Source: Paenibacillus jilunlii
GTDB taxonomy: Bacteria > Bacillota > Bacilli > Paenibacillales > Paenibacillaceae
Length of the DNA: 57,488 nucleotides
NCBI RefSeq assembly: GCF_900102965.1
Contig: NZ_FNGM01000031.1
Coordinates: 1 to 57,488 of the forward strand
Direction: 5' to 3'
Below are positions 17,901 to 24,294 of this stretch, one piece after another. The notes under the pieces are model-generated. The model was not told the origin of the DNA and ran no database searches. It saw only the letters and a list, made by a program, of their open reading frames with translations. The position numbers and the translations under genes were made by a program. Every line of letters begins with the position of its first letter. The stretch's first letter is position 1.

Positions 17901-18605
17901 CATGAAGCGCTGGAAGAGCTGCGCAAGCAAAGATACGACTGTATGGTTCTGGATCTGATGCTGGACGATATGACAGGTTTCGAGCTGCTGGATCAAATTC
18001 GTGATGATGAAGAATTGAATGATCTGCCGATTATTATCTACACCGGCAAGGACCTGGACAGCAAGGAAGAAACAAGGCTTCGTAAATATGCAGAATCCAT
18101 TATTATTAAGGATGTGCGTTCACCGGAAAGGCTGCTGGATGAAACCACATTGTTCCTGCACCGTGTGGAAGCCAATCTGCCTGAAGACAAGCGTAAAATC
18201 CTGCAAAAGCTGCACAATAAAGAAGAGCTCTTCGACGGCAAGAAGATATTGCTGGTCGATGACGATATCCGCAACGTATTTGCACTGTCCAGCGTACTGG
18301 AAGGTTACCATATGGAAGTGAAATTTGCAGAGAACGGCCGTGAGGCGCTGGACATGCTGGTAGAGCAGGAGGACTTCGATCTGGTGCTGATGGACATGAT
18401 GATGCCGGAGATGGATGGATACGAGGCGATGCGCCGGATCAGGCAGATGCCGCAATACTCGAAGCTGCCGATTATTGCGCTTACAGCCAAAGCAATGAAA
18501 GAGGACCGTGCCAAGTGTATTGAGGCCGGTGCCTCCGATTATATGAAGAAACCTATCAGTACGGAACAGCTTCTTTCACTAATGCGTGTGTGGTTGTATT
18601 CGTAA
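14937..18605 (+). CDS. Membrane hybrid histidine kinase with three receivers, RsbK-like
   Basis: The 1222-residue sensor starts at the ATG overlapping the previous stop. Order: helix 1 (about 7-27); extracellular helical domain (28-183, CHASE3-like); helix 2 (about 184-207); HAMP; GAF (about 280-430). Next is a long Q/E-rich coiled coil (430-540), then HisKA with His549 in FLANMSHELRTPLNSLL and HATPase (GIGIP, GGTGLGLS). Three receivers follow near 835-950, 957-1080 and 1103-1220, with acceptor Asp in LDIQLPVMDG, LDLMLDDMTG and MDMMMPEMDG. The membrane-GAF-kinase-receiver order and the neighbours resemble RsbK of the B. cereus group, but three receivers are unusual. Likely targets are its own receivers and the coupled receiver-phosphatase. 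Confidence 0.92.
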   Translation: MKIKAKLLIGFSAILAIMLALTFIGYDRLNYMSSQLDSFQDRYSKGRSSSGLRGEVNDMARILTTSMLNADRLSVDSQKSEIGTKVKKAEGYLKAIEESTETAEEMQLLTRIEAAYSAYMTYQNKALDMLSAGYFQNANAYRNSEGQKIQNEVLDSLNALSDYNAFRMTEENNKAQAAYERSIQMVTLIMIVGLLLGLGVVLWVIPSITRGLNVVSMMIRSFGNGKMRAIRRIKVTSKDEIGDVARVFQDMAGDLEQKQEMEKAYAQAQSDQAWLNANIARVTELLRGVSSLEQVSQTFISEFTPVLGAEYGAIYLKDQNNPNLLSSSAYYAGEAGGKPKDSFEIGQGLVGQSALDKKPIRLAKAPEDYVSVTSGFGGSHPDHILIYPLLFEDELMGVVEFASFTPLSNLQNELLHQLANNLGVILNNISRRLVVEELLRESQALTEELQCQSEELQTQQEELRRSNENLEEQTDALRRSEDLLQRQQEELEHYNTELVAKTRALEDQVQEVEEKKDEIEHARRQLEKQAMQLAVTSKYKSEFLANMSHELRTPLNSLLILSQLLTENKDGNLTEKQVEFAHTIYMSGADLLKMIDEILDLSKVDAGKMELNYEEIPLTDLKTFVKQNFAPQAAKKGLSLRLLFDEPLPDSIFTDSHRLKQILRNLLSNAFKFTSEGFVEFSVSAADKEQLPAFLPHEFDYIALSVKDSGIGIPADKTDIVFEAFQQVDGTTSRKYGGTGLGLSISRELARLMGGAIGLDSREGQGSIFTLYLPVKGHYSLLPGAVQAAAAQEAYAVTDYDSERSEDYTPEASSAPLEPVVVEDDREDLSSKDKVLLIIEDDEKFAKILLDMARSRGFKGLVALQGDIGLNMATTYLPDAIILDIQLPVMDGWAILRELKGSSQTRHIPVHVISVNDEVKQGLMMGAMAYLRKPSSREALERAFSQIENYTASTLKHLLIVEDDDIQRRSIMELIGHDDVAITAVSTGHEALEELRKQRYDCMVLDLMLDDMTGFELLDQIRDDEELNDLPIIIYTGKDLDSKEETRLRKYAESIIIKDVRSPERLLDETTLFLHRVEANLPEDKRKILQKLHNKEELFDGKKILLVDDDIRNVFALSSVLEGYHMEVKFAENGREALDMLVEQEDFDLVLMDMMMPEMDGYEAMRRIRQMPQYSKLPIIALTAKAMKEDRAKCIEAGASDYMKKPISTEQLLSLMRVWLYS

Positions 18606-18687
18606 GCCTGCTTTTGGGGTAATAGGATTACAGTATAAAATACTACCGGGCCGGAAATAAGTCAGGAGTAAGGGAGTCTTGATAACA

Positions 18688-19557
18688 ATGACAGCGATGG
18701 AACGCGGGTACGAAGAACAAATGGCCCAGACCGCCGCCAGACAGGAGCTGGAGCAGATTGAGATTGAACTGCTTCTCAGCGGTGTACACCGCTTCTATGG
18801 ATATGATTTCCGGAACTATGCGCTGCCTTCCCTGAAACGCCGCATCTGGCATCATGTCCTTGCGGAGAATGTGCCGACAATATCCGCACTGCAGGAGAAG
18901 GTGCTGCATGACCGTGCCTGCTTTGAGCGGTTTGTATACAGCCTGTCCATACCTGTGACGGAGATGTTCCGGGACCCCGGACTTTTCCTGACCTTCCGCA
19001 AGAAGGTCATCCCGCTTCTTCGGACTTACCCTTACATCCGGATCTGGCATGCCGGCTGCTCCACCGGAGAAGAAGTGTACTCCATGGCCATCCTGCTGCA
19101 TGAGGAAGGGCTGTATGACAAGGCGCGCATCTATGCCACAGACATGAACGCACGCTCGCTGCAGCAGGCCAAGGAAGGCGTATACGAAATCAGCAAGATG
19201 AGGCAGTACACCAAGAACTACATGGAAGCGGGCGGTACCCGCGCGTTCTCTGAATACTATACAGCGAAATATAATTCAGTGATTCTCCAGCCTTATTTGC
19301 GCAAGAATATTATTTTTGCAGAGCATAATTTGGCAACAGATACCTCTTTTAATGAATTCAATGTTATCTTCTGCCGGAATGTCATGATCTATTTCAACGA
19401 TGAGCTCAGAGATCATGTTCACGGGTTGTTCCATGAGAGCCTAAGCCGTTTTGGAGTCTTAGTGCTCGGTTCCAAGGAGTCTATTCATTTTACCAGGTAC
19501 AGCAACAGCTACGAGCCCTTGGATAGAGTAGAAAAAATATACCGCAAGAATAAATAG
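18688..19557 (+). CDS. CheR-type protein methyltransferase, RsbM-like
   Basis: The 289-residue enzyme has the CheR N-terminal helical domain (YGYDFRNYALPSLKRRI) and a SAM-binding domain with HAGCSTGEEVYSMAI, YATDMNARSL and FNVIFCRNVMIYF. CheR enzymes methylate glutamates on chemoreceptors, but no chemotaxis genes are here. In the B. cereus group the CheR-like RsbM methylates the SigB-activating kinase RsbK and dampens the response. The gene order here suggests the same for the upstream kinase (inference). The ATG at 18688 is chosen; a TTG at 18679 with AGGAG ten bases upstream is an alternative. No CheB demethylase is nearby. Confidence 0.88.
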   Translation: MTAMERGYEEQMAQTAARQELEQIEIELLLSGVHRFYGYDFRNYALPSLKRRIWHHVLAENVPTISALQEKVLHDRACFERFVYSLSIPVTEMFRDPGLFLTFRKKVIPLLRTYPYIRIWHAGCSTGEEVYSMAILLHEEGLYDKARIYATDMNARSLQQAKEGVYEISKMRQYTKNYMEAGGTRAFSEYYTAKYNSVILQPYLRKNIIFAEHNLATDTSFNEFNVIFCRNVMIYFNDELRDHVHGLFHESLSRFGVLVLGSKESIHFTRYSNSYEPLDRVEKIYRKNK

Positions 19558-19574
19558 CGGGTGAGGAGGGGCCA

Positions 19575-21245
19575 ATGGGGGTTCAAGAACCGATTCATAT
19601 ACTGCTTGTCGATGACCGTCCTGAGAATCTGCTGGCACTGGAAGCAGTGCTTGAAAGCCAGCATTATACGCTTGTCAAAGCCAATTCCGGTGAAGAAGCA
19701 CTGCGGTGTTTATTAAGGCATGAATTTGCAGTGATTGTACTGGACGTACAGATGCCGGGTATGGATGGAATTGAAACCGCCAAATTGATCAAAGCCAGAG
19801 AGAAGACGAAGGATATCCCGATTATCTTTATCTCAGCCAACAGCAAAGAGGCGGAGCATTTGTTCGCGGGATATTCTGCCGGCGCTATTGATTATATGGT
19901 CAAGCCCTTTATTCCCCAGATTCTGAAATCCAAAATTGAAGGCTTCGTTGATATGTACCTCACGACCAAGAAACATCAGATGCAGACTATGCTTCTGCAG
20001 CAAAAGACGCAGGAGCTGGAGAGAATCAATGGAGAGCTGACCAGAGCCAAGGAAGAGGCGGAAATTGCCGCCAAAGCCAAGACGGAGTTCCTTGCCATGA
20101 TGAGCCATGAGATCCGGACGCCTATGAACGGTGTAGTGGGCATGATTGATCTGCTTATGGAAACAGATCTTGCCCCTGAGCAGAAAGAGTACACGGAAAT
20201 TATCCGTAGAAGTGCCGATACCCTGATCACCGTCATTAACGATATTCTTGATTTCACCAAAATGGAATCAGGTAAAATGGAAATGGAGGAGCAGTTATTT
20301 GAGCTGCAGACCACTATTCAGGAGGTATTTAGCTTATTTTCTGCTGAAGCCGGCAAAAAAAATCTCGAACTGGCTTATTTTATTGACCAAAAGCTGCCTA
20401 GGCTGATTTACGGGGATATGGCCCGTTTGCGTCAGGTATTAATCAATCTGGTGGCTAACGCGGTTAAATTTACCAATCAGGGCGGGGTTTACCTTGTTGC
20501 TTCCAGTGTGCCTTCGGAAGATAATAAATTAACGGTCGAGTTTACGATCAAGGATACCGGCATCGGAATCTCTCCGGAGAAATGCGACCGGCTGTTCCAG
20601 CCTTTCTCCCAGCTTGATTCCTCCATGACCCGCAAATATGGCGGAACTGGTCTGGGACTGGCCATTTGCAAATCTTTGGTGGGGATGATGGGCGGTGAAA
20701 TCCGCGTGGAGTCCATGGAAGAAAAAGGTGCAACTTTTGTTTTTACGATTAAGACTGCCATTCCTGAGGACGAGCTTGGGAAAAGCTTTCAGGAGGAAGA
20801 ACATCCAGGCGCTGTAACGGGTCAGCAATGGCGCAGAAAAGTGCTTGTAGTGGATGATCATCCAATCAATCAGCGTCTAATGGTCAGTATGCTGGACAAG
20901 CTGGGGTATGAATCCACAGTGGCAGAGGATGGGCAGCAGGCAGTGGAGCGGTCGCTCCATGAGGATTATGATTTTATTTTTATGGACCTGCAGATGCCGG
21001 TGATGGATGGTTTAACAGCTACTTCCAAAATTCGGCAGGGTTCGGGCCATAACGCCACCAAAGCCGTCATTATTGCAATGACAGCCAATGTAATGGAGGG
21101 AGTCCAGAACCGTTGTTCAGCCGCGGGAATGGACGGGTATATCAGCAAGCCTCTGAAGATGAGCAGTGTACAGCAGATTATTTCACGTTATACTAACAAA
21201 GATAACCCGGCGGCACAGCGGAATACCACTCTTTTTAAGGCATGA
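19575..21245 (+). CDS. Soluble hybrid histidine kinase, receiver-kinase-receiver
   Basis: The 556-residue cytosolic kinase starts at the ATG behind GAGGAGGGG. An N-terminal receiver (1-125, LDVQMPGMDG, VKPF) is linked by a coiled coil to HisKA (His178 in MMSHEIRTPMNG) and HATPase (GIGISP, GGTGLGLAI). A C-terminal receiver follows (about 420-540, MDLQMPVMDG, SKPLKM). It has no sensor domain or membrane helix, so its N-terminal receiver is probably its input, taking phosphate from another kinase such as the three-receiver sensor upstream. It lies 17 bases after the CheR-like gene. It makes the SigB control circuit more elaborate than the kinase-phosphatase pair known from B. cereus. Confidence 0.92.
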   Translation: MGVQEPIHILLVDDRPENLLALEAVLESQHYTLVKANSGEEALRCLLRHEFAVIVLDVQMPGMDGIETAKLIKAREKTKDIPIIFISANSKEAEHLFAGYSAGAIDYMVKPFIPQILKSKIEGFVDMYLTTKKHQMQTMLLQQKTQELERINGELTRAKEEAEIAAKAKTEFLAMMSHEIRTPMNGVVGMIDLLMETDLAPEQKEYTEIIRRSADTLITVINDILDFTKMESGKMEMEEQLFELQTTIQEVFSLFSAEAGKKNLELAYFIDQKLPRLIYGDMARLRQVLINLVANAVKFTNQGGVYLVASSVPSEDNKLTVEFTIKDTGIGISPEKCDRLFQPFSQLDSSMTRKYGGTGLGLAICKSLVGMMGGEIRVESMEEKGATFVFTIKTAIPEDELGKSFQEEEHPGAVTGQQWRRKVLVVDDHPINQRLMVSMLDKLGYESTVAEDGQQAVERSLHEDYDFIFMDLQMPVMDGLTATSKIRQGSGHNATKAVIIAMTANVMEGVQNRCSAAGMDGYISKPLKMSSVQQIISRYTNKDNPAAQRNTTLFKA

Positions 21246-21281
21246 TCCAGGAAGTACCAGTGTGTCATTGTCGCGTTTTTT

Positions 21282-21307
21282 GTTTCAAGGGTACAGCTTT
21301 AGGGTTA
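21282..21307 (+). promoter_or_regulatory. Candidate SigB autoregulatory promoter of rsbV-rsbW-sigB
   Basis: GTTTCA, 14 bases, GGGTTA, 35 bases before the rsbV ATG. It fits the SigB consensus, and the position matches the internal autoregulatory promoter upstream of rsbV known in Bacillus and Listeria. Confidence 0.6.
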
Positions 21308-21342
21308 TTGGTAAAGAAAACATTTATCAGGAGAGATTGTCT

Positions 21343-21681
21343 ATGAATACAAATAAAAGCGAAAAGTTCCACACAAGAACTGAAACTGAAGGCAATGTAT
21401 GCACGGTTTATTTAATCGGAGAGCTCGATTTGTCGGTTGCTCCCGATTTTCGTCTGGTTATGGAACCGCTCGTAGGGGACACTGGGCTTGATCTTGTAAT
21501 TAATCTGAAGGAATTAAGATATATCGACAGTACAGGCATTGGTATTCTGCTTTCGATTCTAAAAGCAAGACATGGAATGGACGTTAAATTTTCGGTCGAA
21601 GAAGTTCCGCCGCAAATTCAAAAGCTATTTGATATGACAGGTATCTCTAAGTTTTTTGCCCCCCAAGAGAATTCCCACTAG
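21343..21681 (+). CDS. rsbV: Anti-anti-sigma factor RsbV (STAS domain)
   Basis: The 112-residue single STAS-domain protein starts at the ATG behind CAGGAGAG. The phospho-acceptor motif RYIDSTGIGILLS places the regulatory serine at position 63. In its unphosphorylated form it binds RsbW and frees SigB; RsbW phosphorylates it and a PP2C phosphatase reactivates it. The next two genes are rsbW and sigB. The rsbW protein resembles B. subtilis RsbW rather than SpoIIAB, which argues against the sporulation SigF operon. Confidence 0.9.
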   Translation: MNTNKSEKFHTRTETEGNVCTVYLIGELDLSVAPDFRLVMEPLVGDTGLDLVINLKELRYIDSTGIGILLSILKARHGMDVKFSVEEVPPQIQKLFDMTGISKFFAPQENSH

Positions 21682-21699
21682 GAAAGGATCGAACTAAGG

Positions 21700-22152
21700 A
21701 TGAGTGATGACGTGCAAAAAGTAGTTCTTCAGTTACCCGCCAGCGCAGAATATGTCGATATCGTCAGATTGAATTTATATGGTATTGCCTCCAAGATGGG
21801 TTTTACTTATGAAGACATTGAGGATATGAAAGTAGCTGTATCGGAAGCCTGTAACAATTCTGTACTCTATGCCTACGGTCAGGAAGACGGTTTGGTTGAC
21901 GTAATCTTTGAAGTTGGATCAAGTGCCTTGTCCATTACAGTCAAAGATGAGGGGGAGAGCTTTGACGGAATGGATACGTCCGAAGAACGCATGACGCTGC
22001 ATGACAAAGAGCTGAATGATGTTCAGGTAGGCGGGCTTGGATTTTACCTAATGCAAGCGCTCATGGATGACGTTAGCGTTGTGAGCGAAGCAGGAAGAGG
22101 GACAGTCGTAACCCTGACCAAACGGCTTAATTTCAGCGAGGAGAAGGTATGA
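21700..22152 (+). CDS. rsbW: Anti-sigma factor and serine kinase RsbW
   Basis: The 150-residue GHKL-type kinase has the N-box IEDMKVAVSEACNNSVLYAY, VKDEGESFDG and GGLGFYLMQALMDDV. These correspond closely to B. subtilis RsbW (for example IRLTLSGVASRMGYTYDEIE against IVRLNLYGIASKMGFTYEDI). It holds SigB inactive and phosphorylates RsbV. The stop overlaps the sigB start (ATGA), so the inhibitor and sigma factor are translated in step. The start is the ATG after AAAGGATC/AAGG, 18 bases after the rsbV stop. Confidence 0.93.
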   Translation: MSDDVQKVVLQLPASAEYVDIVRLNLYGIASKMGFTYEDIEDMKVAVSEACNNSVLYAYGQEDGLVDVIFEVGSSALSITVKDEGESFDGMDTSEERMTLHDKELNDVQVGGLGFYLMQALMDDVSVVSEAGRGTVVTLTKRLNFSEEKV

Positions 22153-22919
22153 ACGAAAAAGTGACTCCCCCTGAGTCCATGAACGATGCGGTAAGTCTGA
22201 TCTGGGAATACCAGCAGACCAAAGATAATGAAATTGCAACAGTTTTGATCCGGAAATATGAACCGATGGTGAAGATGGCTGCCGGGAAGATTGCCCGCAA
22301 CCGTCCTGACCTGTACGAAGATCTGTATCAGGTAGGCCAAATGGCGCTGATTAGGCTGCTGCAGCAATATGACATCAGCTTGGGAATTCCGTTTGAGCCT
22401 TATGCCATGAAAAGCATGATCGGGCATATGAAAAATTTTCTGCGCGACAAATCCTGGTACATACAGGTTCCTAGAAGGATCAAAGAGAAGGGTGCCCTTG
22501 TTCAGCAGGCCATTGATGAGCTAACCATCAGATTGGAACGTTCTCCTGCAGTTGAGGAAATTGCCCATTATCTTGATCTTACCGTAGAAGAGACAGTTGA
22601 AGTCCTGGCCGGAAGAGAGTGCTACCATTACGTATCCCTGGATTCCCCGCTCTCACAAGAGGAGACAGGTGCTACCCTGGGGGAACTCATCAGCTCTGAA
22701 GCTAATGATTATGAAACCGTGGAGAAGCGAATGGATCTGCAGCAAGCTCTGGGACAACTGAAAGAACAGGAGCAGCAGGTGCTGCTGCTGGCTTTCCAGG
22801 ATGGCCAATCACAGCGTGCCATTGCCCAGAAACTTGGAGTGTCGCAAATGAGCGTATCGCGGATTCAAAAACGGGCTACAGAAAAGCTGAAACAGATTAT
22901 GGCGAATTCATCCTATTGA
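22149..22919 (+). CDS. sigB: RNA polymerase general stress sigma factor SigB
   Basis: The 256-residue sigma-70 family protein lacks region 1.1. Region 2 has LYEDLYQVGQMALIRLLQQY and PYAMKSMIGHMKNFLRDKSW with VPRRIKEKG. Region 3 has LTIRLERSPAVEEIAHYLDL. Region 4 ends in a helix-turn-helix (AIAQKLGVSQMSVSRIQKRA). The PRRIKE segment and overall length are those of the SigB/SigF/SigG group; the rsbV-rsbW neighbours identify SigB. It should recognise GTTT-14-GGGTA sites such as those found nearby. A strong terminator follows. Confidence 0.92.
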   Translation: MNEKVTPPESMNDAVSLIWEYQQTKDNEIATVLIRKYEPMVKMAAGKIARNRPDLYEDLYQVGQMALIRLLQQYDISLGIPFEPYAMKSMIGHMKNFLRDKSWYIQVPRRIKEKGALVQQAIDELTIRLERSPAVEEIAHYLDLTVEETVEVLAGRECYHYVSLDSPLSQEETGATLGELISSEANDYETVEKRMDLQQALGQLKEQEQQVLLLAFQDGQSQRAIAQKLGVSQMSVSRIQKRATEKLKQIMANSSY

Positions 22920-22959
22920 TATAGATAAGCGTATATAAGCCTGTATAAGTCTTGTAACC

Positions 22960-23003
22960 AAAAGGACATGCCCTTCCCGGCCGGGAATAGGGCATGTCCT
23001 TTT
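22960..23003. terminator. Terminator after sigB
   Basis: AAAAGGACATGCCC and GGGCATGTCCTTTT form a perfect 14-bp stem around TTCCCGGCCGGGAATA, which itself forms an inner stem. A-rich and T-rich flanks allow use in both directions; the DUF5665 gene converges from the right. Confidence 0.92.
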
Positions 23004-23050
23004 GGTCTCGGTGCAGCAAATAAATAAGCGGATGCTGATCCCGGGCGGGA

Positions 23051-23383
23051 TCAGCTATTGGCATCAATATATTTTTTGATTTCTCCAAGATATTCTCCGA
23101 TCACCGGCACATTCAGGAACAGGCTGAGAATATAGCCCAGTAAGCCGAGAATCACAAAGGTGCCAAGCGAGAGTCCCAGGCCACGGGATATGCCTGCCAT
23201 CAGATTGGTGATAATCCGTTTTTTGGGGTTGGTGTAGTTTTCAAGGATATCCTTGAATTCTGATTTTTCCAGGGAATCCGCAATTTTATCAAGCCGTGCA
23301 TTAAGCCGTTTGACCTCATGCCTCAGCTCGAAGGGATGCTCCTCCACCTCGTAACTTTTCGTGTTGCTGCCCGCATCTCCCAT
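23051..23383 (-). CDS. DUF5665 family membrane protein, 110 aa
   Basis: An N-terminal charged helix (FELRHEVKRLNARLDKIADS) is followed by NPKKRIITNLMAGISRGLGL and a hydrophobic helix (GTFVILGLLGYILSLFL) near the C-terminus. This is the DUF5665 pattern, found in many bacilli without a known role. The ribosome site (GCAGG) is modest. It converges on sigB and sits beside a YtxH-like gene, so it may belong to the same stress group, but no good SigB site is seen upstream. Confidence 0.8.
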   Translation of the reverse strand: MGDAGSNTKSYEVEEHPFELRHEVKRLNARLDKIADSLEKSEFKDILENYTNPKKRIITNLMAGISRGLGLSLGTFVILGLLGYILSLFLNVPVIGEYLGEIKKYIDANS

Positions 23384-23472
23384 AAGGCGTACCTGCTTTC
23401 TATAGCCCGTAACCGGACTTTAATAAGGAAATAAAGCCTCATTCGTCAGTAAGAAGCCGTCTTTTACATAAC

Positions 23473-23501
23473 AACAGCCAGCTGCTAGTGAGCTGGCTGT
23501 T
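23473..23501 (-). terminator. Terminator-like hairpin after the YtxH gene
   Basis: AACAGCCAGCT and AGCTGGCTGTT form a perfect 11-bp stem around 7 bases. The 3' flank on the minus strand (GTTATG) is only weakly T-rich. Confidence 0.6.
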
Positions 23502-23535
23502 CCCTGCATTTAGATCAAGCCTGGGTCACCACAGA

Positions 23536-24039
23536 TTAGTAAGAGGATTTATAAGAGGCTTTAACTTCCTCTTTGGCATCATTTGCAGTATCCGCTATAT
23601 CCTTGGAAGAAGCGGAAGCTTCTTCGGCAACATCTTTGGATGCGTCTTTTACGTCAGAAGCAACATCAGCCGATGCGCTGCCCACCGTATCACCGATTTT
23701 CTTGCCTGTCTCCGACAAAGTAGCGGCAATTTGCTGTTTGCTGTCATTGACTGTGGTGAAGATATCCGAAGCTTTGGCTGACACCGTGCTGGCAATGTCC
23801 GTAGCCTTTTCTCCAACCGTAGCAGCAATCGTTTTTGTTTTATCCGTTACGACACCAGCAACCTCTTTGGTTTTGTCCGTAGCGGTCGAGAATTTTTCCG
23901 ACAAGTCACTGCGCATTTCACGGCCCGGCTTGGGAGCGAACAGCAATGCTGCAGCAGCACCAATCAAACCTCCGATAAAAATCCCTTTGAAAAATGTGCT
24001 TCCACTCTCTACCGGATATTCCGTTTCTGCTTTATTCAT
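23536..24039 (-). CDS. YtxH domain stress protein
   Basis: The 167-residue protein has the YtxH signature near the N-terminus: a glycine-rich membrane helix (FFKGIFIGGLIGAAAALLFA) then PKPGREMRSDL. The rest is Thr/Ala/Lys/Asp-rich with an 11-residue-like periodicity (TDKTKEVAGVVTDKTKTIAA), reminiscent of LEA-type repeats. B. subtilis ytxH is SigB-dependent. The ATG at 24039 follows GAGGAG. A poor SigB-like site (GTTTCA, 14 nt, GTTTAT) lies at 24071-24046 on the minus strand, too weak to rely on. Between 24040 and 24294 nothing else is recognised. Confidence 0.85.
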   Translation of the reverse strand: MNKAETEYPVESGSTFFKGIFIGGLIGAAAALLFAPKPGREMRSDLSEKFSTATDKTKEVAGVVTDKTKTIAATVGEKATDIASTVSAKASDIFTTVNDSKQQIAATLSETGKKIGDTVGSASADVASDVKDASKDVAEEASASSKDIADTANDAKEEVKASYKSSY

Positions 24040-24294
24040 TACCAATCACTCCTCATTGAATTATTGTAGTCCAGTCTCGGCTGCAGGTAATGACCAGCTG
24101 CCGTCATCTGGATATCAGGGTGGCCTGAAGGTTCTTACTTCGTATATAAACGTGGGTGAATGGGCTGAAACAGCAAATAAGCATGGGAAAGATTGCCGTA
24201 GCATATGGAAGCATGAGCGAAATTTATTGGTTATATGTCGTGAAAATTACGATATTTGAAACTTTACAAACCACTTGAAATGATTTGCCTATCA

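Noticed and set aside
21343..22919. Alternative reading as the sporulation operon spoIIAA-spoIIAB-sigF
   Set aside because: The kinase resembles RsbW more than SpoIIAB, the upstream phosphatase and stress genes fit SigB, and a SigB-like promoter precedes the operon.
24046..24071. SigB promoter for the YtxH gene
   Set aside because: The -10 GTTTAT has two mismatches and lies far (about 130 bases) from the start, so it is mentioned only as weak.
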